The position numbers and the translations under genes are program-made. From NCBI RefSeq assembly GCF_902706185.1, contig NZ_CACSJM010000033.1, positions 1-43,331 on the forward strand: DNA of 43,331 nt, given 5' to 3'. Under the pieces are notes generated by a model. That model worked only from the letters and a program-made list of their open reading frames with translations, did no database searches and was not told the origin of the DNA. The DNA comes from Roseomonas sp. 18066 (GTDB lineage Bacteria; Pseudomonadota; Alphaproteobacteria; Acetobacterales; Acetobacteraceae). Positions 1 to 8,680 of this stretch are shown piece after piece (positions within the stretch are counted from its first letter, which is position 1; each line of letters begins with the position of its first letter).

Positions 1-52
1 GCAGCGGGGCAATGATCGACCACTCGCTCTCGGTCAGGTCGAACCGGGCCAT
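1..52 (-). CDS. IS5-family transposase, N-terminal fragment cut by window edge
   Basis: Reading the minus strand from the ATG at 52 gives MARFDLTESEWSIIAPL before the window ends. That opening (MxRxDLTExEWxxIxPLLP) is the usual start of IS5-type DDE transposases (DUF4096 domain). The gene should continue left of the window, so intactness cannot be judged. Between this start and the otnC stop at 124 lie about 70 bases. They include a stretch near 88-105 (minus-strand reading GGTGTTCGGCGTGCCCTGAT) that could hold the terminal inverted repeat, but no partner repeat is visible. The insertion sits immediately 3' of the tetronate operon. Confidence 0.75.
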   Translation of the reverse strand, partial: MARFDLTESEWSIIAPL

Positions 53-123
53 CTGACGCTCCTCACCATCTGGAGCTTTGAATCAGGGCACGCCGAACAC
101 CGCAAGCTTTATGAGTTCACTAC

Positions 124-765
124 CTAGCTCGGCTGCGGCTTGCCGTATGTCTTGTAGCGCTCCTTCGCCGCGGCGATCTCCGCCGCTGACAGAATCCGGG
201 GCGTCCCGGCGCCGCGCGCGAGAAGATACTGGCGGGCCAGCGTCTCCAGGCGGATGGCGGTGGCCAGGGCCGTCGCCGCATCCGGGCCCTGGACGATCAT
301 GCCGTGATTGGCCAGCAGGCAGGCCTTGTGGCCGGCGATCGCGCGCCCCGCGGCCTCGGCCAGGGCCGGCGTGCCGAAGGTGGCATAGGGGGCGATCGGC
401 ACGGTCGCACCGCCGAAGCCCACCACCATGTAGTGGAAGGCCGGCAGCGGCTCGTTCAGGCAGGACAGCGCCGTGCAGGCATCGGCATGGCTGTGGATGA
501 CGCAGCCGGCCTCCGGGCAGGCGGCATAGACGGCGGCATGCATCGGCCATTCGCTGGACGGCGCGCTGCCGGGGGCGGCCGGGCCCAGGATCGGCATGCG
601 CACCATCGCCGCCGCCGTCAGGCTGTCGGCGGTGGCACCCGTCGGCGTCACCAGCATCTCGGCGCCGAGGCGGGCGCTGACATTGCCGCTGCTGCCATGG
701 TTCAGCCCGTGCCGGGCCAGGGCCTTGTAGGTTTCCACCAATGTGGCGGCCAGGGCGTCGGTCAT
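124..765 (-). CDS. otnC: Class II aldolase/adducin family protein, 3-oxo-tetronate 4-phosphate decarboxylase-like
   Basis: A 213-residue class II aldolase/adducin fold protein. Visible hallmarks are GSSGNVSAR near residue 24 (phosphate-binding loop), the zinc-binding VIHSHAD, and a later LLANHGMIV that supplies another metal-ligand histidine. Length and motifs fit OtnC, which decarboxylates 3-oxo-tetronate 4-phosphate to dihydroxyacetone phosphate. The start is the ATG at 765 because it overlaps the otnK stop in an ATGA (762-765), a sign of translational coupling. Class II aldolases vary in substrate (fuculose phosphate, ribulose phosphate). The tetronate assignment rests mainly on the adjacent DUF1537 kinase. 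No otnI isomerase or tetronate dehydrogenase is in view. Confidence 0.8.
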   Translation of the reverse strand: MTDALAATLVETYKALARHGLNHGSSGNVSARLGAEMLVTPTGATADSLTAAAMVRMPILGPAAPGSAPSSEWPMHAAVYAACPEAGCVIHSHADACTALSCLNEPLPAFHYMVVGFGGATVPIAPYATFGTPALAEAAGRAIAGHKACLLANHGMIVQGPDAATALATAIRLETLARQYLLARGAGTPRILSAAEIAAAKERYKTYGKPQPS

Positions 766-2039
766 GCGGGGGTCTCCAGGGCGGCCAGGCTGCTGGCGAA
801 AAGGTCGATGGCGCCGAGCTTCCCCGATTTCAGCACCAGCGCCAGGGGGTGCTCCAATTCCGCCAGGCAGCGGCCGACGCCGAGCGCGGCGAAGGGCGCC
901 ACCTGCAGCCGGGTGATGCCCAGCGCCTGCACCACGGCACCCGAGCTCTCGCCACCCGCCACCACCAGCCGCCGCACGCCGCGTGCGATCAGGCCTTGCG
1001 CCAGCGCCCCCAGCAGCGCTTCCGCCCGGCGCCCGGCCTCGATCGGGCCGAGGGCCGCCTGGGCGCGGGCCACGGCCTCCGGCTCGATCGAGGGCGACAG
1101 CGCCACGGGGCCTTCGGACAGCCGCGGCGTTGCCCAGTCCAGCGCCGCGGCCACGGTGGCCTCCAGCGGCGCCAGGGGGTCGAGCAGCCGCACCGGGTGC
1201 CCGGCATCGCGGAATGCGAAAAACTGGGCGCGGGTCTGCTCGGCGCAGCTGCCGGCCAGCACGGCGCCGGGGCCAGCGATGCCGGGCAGGGCAGGGGGCG
1301 CGGCCTCGGCCATCCAGCCGCGGGCGCGCCACAGCGCCGGGTAATACGCGGCGATCGAGGCGCCGCCGGTGGCCAGCGGCCAGTCCAGGCTGGCCTCGGC
1401 AAGCGCCTGCAGATCGGCCTCGACCACGGTGTCGGTGACCAGGAAGGGGCGGCCGGCCAGTCGCTCGGCCTCGGCTGCGGCGCGGATGGCCTCTGGCCCG
1501 GCGGCGATGGTCTCGAGGAAGAGGCTGCCCACCCCCAGCCGGGTCTGCGGCGCCAGCACCTGGCGCAGGTCAGATTGCGTCATCGGCGTCAGCGGGTCGT
1601 GCCGCTTCGGCGAATCGGCCAGCAGCTGGTCGGCGACGAACATGTGGCTGCGGAAGACGGTGCGCTTCGCCGCCGGATAGGACGGGCAGAAGATCACCGG
1701 CGCGGTCGGCGCGCCATCGCAGAGCCGCTCGGCCATGTTGCCGATGTTTCCGTCTGATGTGCTGTCGAAGGTGGCGCAGTATTTGAAGAAGACCTGGCGG
1801 GCGTTCAGCGCCGCAAACCGGGCGCGGCAGGCATCCGCCAGGGCCTCAGCCTCGCGCGGCGGCGCGACACGGCTTTTCAAGGCGACGACGATGGCGTGAA
1901 GTCCGTCGGGCGTCGCCGGCACGGCGTCGGGGCCGACCGCCAGCAGGGTGGCGGCGCCGCCGGCGACCAGCATGCCGGCCAGCTCCACCGCGCCGGTCAG
2001 GTCGTCGGCCAGGGCGCCGAGAAGCAGGGAAGGGGGCAT
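762..2039 (-). CDS. otnK: Four-carbon acid sugar kinase (3-oxo-tetronate kinase)
   Basis: A 425-residue DUF1537/OtnK-family kinase. The N-terminal domain opens with LLGALADDLTGAVELAG, the substrate-domain signature of this family. The C-terminal nucleotide-binding domain has VVAGGESSGAVVQALG and ends with LKSGKLGAIDLF, also typical. It is expected to phosphorylate 3-oxo-tetronate at O4 using ATP, giving the substrate of the overlapping downstream otnC. The start at 2039 is chosen over an upstream in-frame codon because AAGGAG lies six bases before it. The gene diverges from an amidase across a short AT-rich gap. Confidence 0.87.
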   Translation of the reverse strand: MPPSLLLGALADDLTGAVELAGMLVAGGAATLLAVGPDAVPATPDGLHAIVVALKSRVAPPREAEALADACRARFAALNARQVFFKYCATFDSTSDGNIGNMAERLCDGAPTAPVIFCPSYPAAKRTVFRSHMFVADQLLADSPKRHDPLTPMTQSDLRQVLAPQTRLGVGSLFLETIAAGPEAIRAAAEAERLAGRPFLVTDTVVEADLQALAEASLDWPLATGGASIAAYYPALWRARGWMAEAAPPALPGIAGPGAVLAGSCAEQTRAQFFAFRDAGHPVRLLDPLAPLEATVAAALDWATPRLSEGPVALSPSIEPEAVARAQAALGPIEAGRRAEALLGALAQGLIARGVRRLVVAGGESSGAVVQALGITRLQVAPFAALGVGRCLAELEHPLALVLKSGKLGAIDLFASSLAALETPA

Positions 2040-2061
2040 GGATCGCTCCTTGCGCGGGGCT

Positions 2062-2086
2062 AAGATCAAATATGATATATCCAAAT
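2062..2086. promoter_or_regulatory. AT-rich operator/promoter island between otnK and the amidase
   Basis: The 134-base divergent gap (2040-2173) contains an abrupt AT-rich patch in otherwise GC-rich DNA. At its centre is ATATGATAT (2070-2078), an inverted repeat around one base, followed by ATCCAAAT. GntR-type regulators of sugar-acid operons often use short AT-rich palindromes like this, but no regulator gene is in the window. Clear -35/-10 pairs could not be fixed on either strand. Confidence 0.35.
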
Positions 2087-2173
2087 GGCCCCGAGGGAAG
2101 CCCGCCCTGGCGCAGGCGTGGAGTCTGCTTCCGCCCCCCTCCTCCGGCCGATGGACAGAAAAAGGTTCCAGGC

Positions 2174-3583
2174 ATGAACGAGACCGATCTCTGCTTCACC
2201 CCGGCGACGGCGCTGGGCGATGCGATCCGCGCCAAGCAGGTCGCGCCCAGCGAGGTCACCGCCGCCGTGCTGAAGCGGATCGAGGCGCTGGAGCCGAAGC
2301 TGAACGCTTTTGCGCATCTGGCCGCCGAGCAGGCGATGGAGGCGGCGGAAGCGGCAGACGCGGCGATTGCCAAGGGTGCGCCGCTGGGGCCGCTGCACGG
2401 CATCCCGGTGACCATCAAGGACCATGAGGCGGTGGCCGGCATGCCGGTCGAATACGGCACGCATCTGCGCCGCGGCGACGTGGCGACGGCCGACAACGTC
2501 ATGGTGTCGCGCCTGCGGGCCGCGGGCGCCATCATCCTGGGCAAGACCACCACGCCGGAATTCGGCTGGACCGGCGTCAGCCATTCGCCGCTGACCGGCA
2601 TCACCCACAATCCCTGGAAGCAGGGCTTCAATGCCGGCGCGTCCTCGGCCGGCGCCGGGGTGGGGGCGGCCGCCGGCTATGGCCCGCTGCACCAGGGCAG
2701 CGACGGGGCGGGCTCGATCCGCATGCCGGCGCATTTCTGCGGCGTCTTCGGCCTCAAGCCCAGCTATGGCCGCATCCCGCAATCGCCGATGGCCGCCAGC
2801 GACTACACCGTGCATCTGGGGCCGCTGACCCGGACGGTGGCCGATTCGGCGCTGATGCTGAAGGTCATGGCCGGGCCGCATCCCGAGGACCAGTCCAGCC
2901 TGGAGGCGCAGCCGGCCGATTACCTGCGGCGCCTGCCCGACCGTCCCCGCCGCCCGCGCATCGCCTTCAGCGCCGATCTGGGCCATGCCCGGGTCGACCC
3001 CGAGGTGGCAGCGCTGGTGGAGAAGGCGGCGCGCGCTTTTGAGTCCGAGCTGGGCCTCACGGTGGAACCAGCCTCCACCCCCTGGGGCCCGCGCGGGCCG
3101 GAGCTGGCGCGGTTTTTCTGGCCGGCGCATTTCAGCCGCCATGCCGACCGGGTCGAAGAATTCCGCGACCGGATGGACCCGGGCTTCGTCGCCTGCCTCG
3201 AGGCCGGGCTGCACATTTCGCTCGCCGACTATCAGAAGATGCGGATCGTCAAATACGCCTATTGCGCCGAGATCCATCGCTTCTTCGAGGATTGGGACTT
3301 CCTCATCACCCCGGCGGTGTCCACCGCGGCCTTCCCGGCCGAGCTGCTGCAGCCGCCGCATTGGCCGCAGCACCCCTGGGACTGGATGAGCTGGGCGGAG
3401 TTCTCCTACCCGTTCAACCTGTCGCAGAACCCGGCGGCCAGCATCCCCTGCGGCTTCACCAGCGACGGGCTGCCGGTGGGCTTGCAGATCGTCGGCCGGC
3501 GCTTCGACGATCTGGGGGTGCTGCAGATGTCGGCGGCCTTCGAGGCGGTGCGGCCCTGGGCGCAGCACCGCCCGCCCGTCTGA
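2174..3583 (+). CDS. Amidase signature family amidohydrolase
   Basis: A 469-residue amidase signature enzyme. The catalytic triad is visible with the spacing of the family: Lys82 (in VTIKDHEA), cis-Ser157 (in NAGASSAGAG) and nucleophile Ser181 (in GAGSIRMPA). The 75- and 24-residue gaps match those of fatty acid amide hydrolase. The glycine-rich loop reads GASSAG rather than the usual GGSSGG, a modest departure. The start at 2174 is where homology begins; in-frame codons upstream code for arginine- and proline-rich filler. No export signal is seen, so it is probably cytoplasmic. The substrate is not predictable. Its stop abuts the convergent permease stop (3583/3584) with no spacer. Confidence 0.87.
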   Translation: MNETDLCFTPATALGDAIRAKQVAPSEVTAAVLKRIEALEPKLNAFAHLAAEQAMEAAEAADAAIAKGAPLGPLHGIPVTIKDHEAVAGMPVEYGTHLRRGDVATADNVMVSRLRAAGAIILGKTTTPEFGWTGVSHSPLTGITHNPWKQGFNAGASSAGAGVGAAAGYGPLHQGSDGAGSIRMPAHFCGVFGLKPSYGRIPQSPMAASDYTVHLGPLTRTVADSALMLKVMAGPHPEDQSSLEAQPADYLRRLPDRPRRPRIAFSADLGHARVDPEVAALVEKAARAFESELGLTVEPASTPWGPRGPELARFFWPAHFSRHADRVEEFRDRMDPGFVACLEAGLHISLADYQKMRIVKYAYCAEIHRFFEDWDFLITPAVSTAAFPAELLQPPHWPQHPWDWMSWAEFSYPFNLSQNPAASIPCGFTSDGLPVGLQIVGRRFDDLGVLQMSAAFEAVRPWAQHRPPV

Positions 3584-4432
3584 TCAGCCTGCGGAAGAAA
3601 TCCGGCGACGCGCCGCCAGCAGCCCATGCTGCGGCGCGAAGACCAGGGCCAGCGCGAAAAGGCCGGACAGCACCAGCACGATGCTGCCGGCCGGCGACGC
3701 GTTGAAATGGAAGCTCAGCACGATGCCGGCGGCGTTCGACAGAAGCGCGCTGCTGGCGGCGATGGCGGCCATGCGGCCGAAGCGGTCGCTCAGCAGATAG
3801 CCGATGCAGCCCGGGGTGATCAGCAGGGCGACGACCAGGATCACCCCCACCGCCTGCACCCCGGCGACGACGGCCGCCGAGAGCAGCGCCAGGAACAGGT
3901 AGCGCAGGGCTGAGACATTAAGGCCGATGCTGCGGGCATGGCCGGCATCGAAGCAGAACAGCACCAGGTCGCGGCCCTTCACCGCCAGCACCACCAGCAC
4001 GGCGCCGCCGACGGCCAGCGTCTGCCAGAAGTCTTCTGCCTCGATGCCCAGGATATTGCCGAACAGGATATGGGTGATGTGGGCTTCGGTGGTCAGGAAG
4101 GCCAGCAGCACCAGGCCTGCGGCGAACATGCCGGTGAAGACCACGCCCAGCGCCGCATCCTCCTTCACCCGGCTGTGCGACTGCACGAAGCCGGCGGACA
4201 GGGCGCAGGTCATGCCGGCGGCGAAGGCGCCGATGGCGATGGGAAAGCCCAGCGCCGAGGCGATCACCACCCCCGGCAGCACCGCATGCGCGATGGCGTC
4301 GCCCAGCAGCGACCAGCCCTTCAGCACGATGTAGCAGGACAGCAGGGCGCAGGCGGTGGCCACCAGGCTGCCGATCAGCAGGGCCTCGCGCATGAAGTCA
4401 TGCGCGAAGGGGGCGAGCAGGGCGTCGATCAC
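3584..4432 (-). CDS. sitD: Metal ABC transporter permease (ABC-3 family), second subunit
   Basis: A 282-residue ABC-3 family inner-membrane permease with about eight hydrophobic segments. It has the family motif [19 protein letters not shown] near residues 38-56 and a conserved [12 protein letters not shown] segment. The GTG start at 4432 overlaps the stop of the upstream permease by four bases (GTGA), so translation is probably coupled. It resembles its neighbour across the whole length, as expected for the SitC/SitD heterodimer of Mn(II)/Fe(II) importers. Metal specificity is inferred from the binding protein, not from this subunit. Confidence 0.88.
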   Translation of the reverse strand: MIDALLAPFAHDFMREALLIGSLVATACALLSCYIVLKGWSLLGDAIAHAVLPGVVIASALGFPIAIGAFAAGMTCALSAGFVQSHSRVKEDAALGVVFTGMFAAGLVLLAFLTTEAHITHILFGNILGIEAEDFWQTLAVGGAVLVVLAVKGRDLVLFCFDAGHARSIGLNVSALRYLFLALLSAAVVAGVQAVGVILVVALLITPGCIGYLLSDRFGRMAAIAASSALLSNAAGIVLSFHFNASPAGSIVLVLSGLFALALVFAPQHGLLAARRRISSAG

Positions 4433-5289
4433 GGGGTGGCCTCCATCGCCGCGCGGCGGGCGCGGCGGCCGGCCAGCAGCCCGTGCTTTGGCGCGAAGAC
4501 CAGGACGATGGTGAACAGCAGCGCCTGCAGGCTGACGATGACGCCGCCGGTGGAGCCGTCGAGGAAATAGCTGGCATAGGCGCCGACCAGCGCCGTGCCC
4601 GCGCCGATCGCCGTCGCCAGCTGCAGCATGCGGCCGAAGCGGTCGGTCAGCAGATAGGCGGTGGCCCCGGGCGCCACCAGCATGGCGATCACCAGCACGG
4701 CGCCAACGGCGACCATGGCGGCGACCGCGACGGCGGCGACGCTGCCCAGCAGCAGGATCTGCAACAGGTTCGTGTTCAGCCCGATGGCGCGGGCATGGCC
4801 GGCATCGAAGCACCACAGCATCAGGTCGCGCCCGCGCAGCAGCATCACCGCCAGCACGCCGCCCGTCACGATCAGCAGCTGCAGCGTGTCCTCCGGCGCG
4901 ATGCCCAGCACATTGCCGAAGATGATGGTCTGCAGCCGGATATTGCTGGGGAAGAGTGTCAGCAGCACCAGCCCGGCGCCGAAGAAGGCGGTGAAGACCA
5001 CGCCGATGGCGGCGTCCTCGCGGATGCGGCTGTTGCGGCGGATGAAGCCCATGAACCAGGCCGCCAGCAGGCCGGAGGCGAAGGCCCCCAGCGCGAAGGG
5101 CAGCCCCAGGATCCAGGCCAGCGCCACCCCCGGCACCACCGCATGCGACAGGGCGTCGCCCAGCAGCGACCAGCCCTTCAGCGCCACGAAGCAGGAAAGC
5201 AGGCCGCAGATGGCGCCGATCGCCGCCGAGACCAGCATGGCGTTGCGCATGTATTCGTAGTCGAAGGGGACCAGCAGGGCTTCCATCAT
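4429..5289 (-). CDS. sitC: Metal ABC transporter permease (ABC-3 family), first subunit
   Basis: A 286-residue ABC-3 permease with the motif [19 protein letters not shown] near residue 38 and [12 protein letters not shown] later, flanked by repeated membrane spans. It overlaps the ATPase gene by four bases upstream (ATGA at 5286-5289) and sitD by four bases downstream. A second in-frame ATG lies at 5286. Both permeases end with a similar [20 protein letters not shown] motif, pointing to an ancient duplication. It is one half of the membrane pore of the importer. Confidence 0.88.
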   Translation of the reverse strand: MMEALLVPFDYEYMRNAMLVSAAIGAICGLLSCFVALKGWSLLGDALSHAVVPGVALAWILGLPFALGAFASGLLAAWFMGFIRRNSRIREDAAIGVVFTAFFGAGLVLLTLFPSNIRLQTIIFGNVLGIAPEDTLQLLIVTGGVLAVMLLRGRDLMLWCFDAGHARAIGLNTNLLQILLLGSVAAVAVAAMVAVGAVLVIAMLVAPGATAYLLTDRFGRMLQLATAIGAGTALVGAYASYFLDGSTGGVIVSLQALLFTIVLVFAPKHGLLAGRRARRAAMEATP

Positions 5290-6239
5290 GGCCGGGGCTG
5301 CAGCTGCCCCAGCAGGCGGCCTTCGGCATCCATCACCAGCTGCGCGCCATCCGGGCTGGGCACCAGGGTGACGCCGGCGCCGGCGGCCTGGGTGGCGGCG
5401 GTGCCGCCGAAGGCGCGGGCCAGGTTGGCCGGCGTGAAGACTTTCTCCGTGGGGCCGGCGGCGAGCACCGTGCCCTTCACCAGGGCGACCTGGTCGCAGA
5501 AGCCCGGGACGCTGGCCAGGTCATGCGTCGAGACCAGGATGATCCGCCCTTCCGCCCGCAATTCCCGAAGCAGGGAGACGATCTGCTCCTGGGTGGTGAC
5601 GTCGACGCCGCCGAAGGGCTCGTCGAGCAGGATGATGCGGCCGTCCTGGGCCAGGGCGCGGGCCAGGAAGACCCGCTTCTTCTGCCCGCCCGACAGCTGG
5701 CCGATCTGGCGGTCGGCGAAGTCGAGCATGCCGACGCGGGCCAGCCCCTGCTCCACCGCGCGGCGATCGGCGGCGGACGGGATGCGCAGGCTGTTCATAT
5801 AGCCGTAGCGGCCCATCATGACGACGTCGCGCACGCTGACCGGGAAGGCCCAGTCGACCTCCTCGGCCTGGGGCACATAGGCCAGCCAGTTGCGGCGCTG
5901 GGCGGTGGCCACGCTCTCGCCGGCGATGCGGACGCTGCCGGCGGCGGGCGTCACCAGCCCCATCACCACCTTGAACAGCGATGACTTGCCGGCGCCGTTG
6001 ACGCCGAGCAGCCCGCAGATGGTCGGCCGGTCCAGCACCAGCGTCGCCTCGCGCAGCGCCACATGGCCATTGGCATAGGCGACGGTGGCACCCTCGACAC
6101 GCAGCTCCATGCGCGGGGCGGCCAGGGCGGGGACCGGGCTGTCGGCCGCGGGCGCGATGCGCTCCAGCAGCCAGTCGCCGAAACCGCGCAGGGGCGAGCG
6201 GGGCAGCAGCAGGGGAGGGGAGGCGGCGCCCATCAGCAT
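5286..6239 (-). CDS. sitB: Metal ABC transporter ATP-binding protein
   Basis: A 317-residue ABC ATPase. Walker A is GVNGAGKS at residues 79-86, followed by the signature LSGGQKKR, Walker [13 protein letters not shown] and the switch histidine in VSTHD. The protein has a 43-residue N-terminal leader before the usual start of the ATPase domain (MELRVEG) and a C-terminal tail beyond it. If the leader is not real, the start would be the ATG at 6110. The ATG at 6239 is preferred because GGGAGAAG sits upstream and the gap to the sitA stop is only two bases. It powers the SitCD permease. Confidence 0.88.
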   Translation of the reverse strand: MLMGAASPPLLLPRSPLRGFGDWLLERIAPAADSPVPALAAPRMELRVEGATVAYANGHVALREATLVLDRPTICGLLGVNGAGKSSLFKVVMGLVTPAAGSVRIAGESVATAQRRNWLAYVPQAEEVDWAFPVSVRDVVMMGRYGYMNSLRIPSAADRRAVEQGLARVGMLDFADRQIGQLSGGQKKRVFLARALAQDGRIILLDEPFGGVDVTTQEQIVSLLRELRAEGRIILVSTHDLASVPGFCDQVALVKGTVLAAGPTEKVFTPANLARAFGGTAATQAAGAGVTLVPSPDGAQLVMDAEGRLLGQLQPRP

Positions 6240-6241
6240 GC

Positions 6242-7162
6242 TCAGCTTCTCCCGGCCTGGAAGGCGGCGAGGATCGCCTTCGCGTTGTAGTCCAGCAGCC
6301 GCAGGAAGGTCGGCGCGTCGCCCTCCGGCCCGGTCAGGCTGTCGACATGCAGCACGCCGGCGAAGCGCGACCGTGCCTCCCGCGCCACCTGCTGCATGGC
6401 GCGGTCGCTGACCGTGCTTTCGCAGAACAGCACAGGAATCTTCTGGCGGCGGACGGTGTCGACGACTTTCCGGATCTGCCGCGGGGTGCCTTCCTCCTCG
6501 GCGTTGATCGGCCAGAGGTAGAGCTCCTGCAGCCCGTAATTGGCGGTCAGGTAGGAGAAGGCGCCCTCGCAGGTCACCAGCCAGCGCTGCGCATCCGGGA
6601 TGCCGGCCAGCTGGGCGCGGATCGGCCCGTCGAGGGCGCGGATCTCGGCGGTGTAGCGGGCGGCATTGGCGGCATAGACCGCCGCATTGGCCGGGTCGGC
6701 CGCGGCCAGCGCCTTGCGGATGTTCTCGACATAGAGCACCGCATTGGCCGGCGACATCCAGGCATGCGGATTGGCGCGGCCCTTATACGGCCCCTCGGTG
6801 ATGGCGATCCCGGCGATGCCGTCGGTCAGCACGGCCGAGGGCACATCCTTCACCCGCTGGAAGAAGCGCTCGAACCAGCGTTCCAGCCCCATGCCGTTCC
6901 ACAGCACCAGGTCGGCGCCCTGGGCCTTCACGATGTCCTGGGGCGTCGGCTCGTAGTCGTGGATCTCGGCGCCCGGGCGGGTGATGGATTCCACCACCGC
7001 GGCGGTGCCGGCCACGTTCTGCGCCATGTCCTGCAGGATGGTGAAGGTGGTCACCACCCGCAGCGGGCGGTCACGCGCCTCGGCGAGGGAGGGCAGGGCC
7101 AGCAGCCCGGCCAGCAGGGCCAGGCCAGCGGTCTTTCCGGCAATCCGTCGCGTCAGGCGCAT
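6242..7162 (-). CDS. sitA: Metal ABC transporter substrate-binding protein (Mn/Fe type)
   Basis: A 306-residue cluster A-I (ZnuA/PsaA-type) binding protein with a Sec signal peptide (residues 1 to about 29, ending LAEARD). The four metal ligands align as His68, His133 (NPHAW), Glu199 (TCEGAF) and Asp274 (HVDSL). This His-His-Glu-Asp set is typical of Mn(II)/Fe(II) importers rather than zinc ones, and there is no His-rich loop as in ZnuA. A strong Shine-Dalgarno GAGGGGAAG precedes the ATG by five bases. It is first in the sitABCD-like operon, downstream of a putative MntR operator. Confidence 0.9.
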   Translation of the reverse strand: MRLTRRIAGKTAGLALLAGLLALPSLAEARDRPLRVVTTFTILQDMAQNVAGTAAVVESITRPGAEIHDYEPTPQDIVKAQGADLVLWNGMGLERWFERFFQRVKDVPSAVLTDGIAGIAITEGPYKGRANPHAWMSPANAVLYVENIRKALAAADPANAAVYAANAARYTAEIRALDGPIRAQLAGIPDAQRWLVTCEGAFSYLTANYGLQELYLWPINAEEEGTPRQIRKVVDTVRRQKIPVLFCESTVSDRAMQQVAREARSRFAGVLHVDSLTGPEGDAPTFLRLLDYNAKAILAAFQAGRS

Positions 7163-7225
7163 CCAAACTTCCCCTCGTCGGCCAAGCTGTGGTCACGGCA
7201 GCCATTTGATGCCCGCCATTGAGCA

Positions 7226-7241
7226 TGTAGCCGAGGCTACA
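7226..7241. promoter_or_regulatory. Putative MntR-type operator upstream of sitA
   Basis: The sequence TGTAGCCGAGGCTACA is a perfect inverted repeat (TGTAGCC, two bases, GGCTACA), centred about 71 bases upstream of the sitA ATG. Its TAGC-N4-GCTA core matches the core of enterobacterial MntR (DtxR family) boxes as I recall them. On the minus strand a TTGACG at 7265-7270 could be the -35, which would put the palindrome over the -10/+1 region and fit repression by Mn(II). No mntR gene is in the window, so the regulator is inferred. Confidence 0.6.
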
Positions 7242-7312
7242 ATCAAGAGGCTTGGTTGGGGTTTCGTCAAACCGCCACATTTTGCGGTGAGGGGAGAGAG
7301 GGCTGAAACAAG

Positions 7313-7335
7313 AACGGGGCCGTAAAGGCCCCGTT
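7313..7335 (-). terminator. Rho-independent terminator after the metallohydrolase gene
   Basis: AACGGGGCC (7313-7321) pairs perfectly with GGCCCCGTT (7327-7335) across a five-base loop. Reading the minus strand, the stem is followed by CTTGTTT, a T-rich tail. It lies 24 bases past the stop of the minus-strand gene at 7359 and insulates sitA from that gene. Confidence 0.8.
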
Positions 7336-7358
7336 CCCGCTCGTAGCTGGATGGATGG

Positions 7359-8528
7359 TCAGATGGTGCCGTGGATCGGCTCGTCGGCGGCGCGGCCATG
7401 CCACCAGCGGCCGGCGATCACCACGCCCTCGGCGACCAGGCGCTGGCTGCCTTCCAGCCGCTCGCCGACCACGTCGACATAGTCGAAGCGGCCCTCGCGC
7501 AGCGACAGGATGGAGGCGTCGCCGATGCTGCCCGGCTTCAGCGTGCCCAGCTCCCGCCGCTGCAGCGCCGCCGCCGCCAGGTTGGTCGAGGCGGCGATGA
7601 CGTCCGACAGCGGCACGCCGAGGCAGAGAAACTTCGACAGCGTCGTCACCTGGTCGAAGGCCGGCCCGGTGATGCAGAGCGAATGGACGTCGGAAGAGAT
7701 GGTGTCGGGCATGAAGCCGTTGGCCAGCATGGCGCGGGCCGTCTTGAAGGCGAAGGAGCCCTGGCCATGGCCGATATCGAACAGCACGCCGCGGTCGCGC
7801 GCGGCCAGCACGGCCTGCTTCACCTTGCCCTGGGCGTTCACCGGGGAGTTGGGGAAGGGGCGGAAGGCATGGGTCAGCACGTCGCCCGGGCGCATCTGGG
7901 CGATGACCTCCTCATAGCTCGGCGGCGGATGGTCGATATGGACCATCAGCGGCATGCCGACCTCGTCGGCCACCTGCAGCGCGATGTTCAGCGGCACCGC
8001 GCCCGAGGTGCCGGAGGAATGCCGCCCGACGCGGACCTTGATGCCGACCACGACGTCGCGGTTGGCATCCGCCACCTGCACCGCCTCGATCGGGTTCATC
8101 AGGCGCAGCTCCTCGCTCTCGCCCACCATGACGCGCTTGGAGAAGCCGAAGATGCCGGCATGCGAGACATGCAGATAGGCCAGGATGCGGACCTGGCTGC
8201 GCTCGATCACATGCTTGCGGAAGCCGGCGAAATTGCCCGGGCCGGCGCTGCCGGTGTCGACCGCCGTGGTCACCGCCGAGATCCGGGCGAATTCTTCCGC
8301 GTTGACGCCGAGCGAGGTGCCGCCGTCATAGACATGGGTGTGCAGGTCGATCAGGCCGGGGGTGACGATCAGCCCGCTGACATCGCGCCGCTCGCAGCCC
8401 GGCGGCGCCGCGATCGAGGGCGCCAGCTTCGCTACCTTGCCGCCCTCGAAGGCGACATCCATCACCCCGTCGATCTTCTGCGACGGGTCCACCACCCGGC
8501 CACCGGCCAGGATCAGATCATAGGCCAT
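7359..8528 (-). CDS. Amidohydrolase/deacetylase family metallohydrolase (dihydroorotase-like)
   Basis: A 389-residue amidohydrolase-superfamily enzyme. Metal-site residues are all visible: His63 and His65 (DLHTHVY), Lys164 as the candidate carboxylated lysine (VGIKVRVG), His197, His220 and Asp280 (SSDVHS). This is the two-metal subtype I pattern, close to proteins annotated as dihydroorotase-like or D-amino-acid deacetylase-like. Pyrimidine biosynthesis is unlikely because no pyr gene is near and the sequence fits the catabolic branch better. The ATG at 8528 is preceded by GGGAGC. No signal peptide. The natural substrate is unknown. Confidence 0.83.
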   Translation of the reverse strand: MAYDLILAGGRVVDPSQKIDGVMDVAFEGGKVAKLAPSIAAPPGCERRDVSGLIVTPGLIDLHTHVYDGGTSLGVNAEEFARISAVTTAVDTGSAGPGNFAGFRKHVIERSQVRILAYLHVSHAGIFGFSKRVMVGESEELRLMNPIEAVQVADANRDVVVGIKVRVGRHSSGTSGAVPLNIALQVADEVGMPLMVHIDHPPPSYEEVIAQMRPGDVLTHAFRPFPNSPVNAQGKVKQAVLAARDRGVLFDIGHGQGSFAFKTARAMLANGFMPDTISSDVHSLCITGPAFDQVTTLSKFLCLGVPLSDVIAASTNLAAAALQRRELGTLKPGSIGDASILSLREGRFDYVDVVGERLEGSQRLVAEGVVIAGRWWHGRAADEPIHGTI

Positions 8529-8680
8529 CCGCTCAGCTCCCAAAGCTTGCTGTCCGCGAGCCTGCCACCCTTGGCGCGGCCTTCCTAGACGCGTGGAGTC
8601 TGGTGCCGCCCCCCTGGCCGGGCCGCGCGTCACGGGGGAATGGTGCGACGCTGGCGGGGCCGTTTCCTATTTTGCGGGCC

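Noticed and set aside
7359..8528. Pyrimidine biosynthetic dihydroorotase (pyrC)
   Set aside because: The metal-site motifs are shared by the superfamily, but the overall sequence and lack of pyr neighbours fit the catabolic deacetylase-like branch better.
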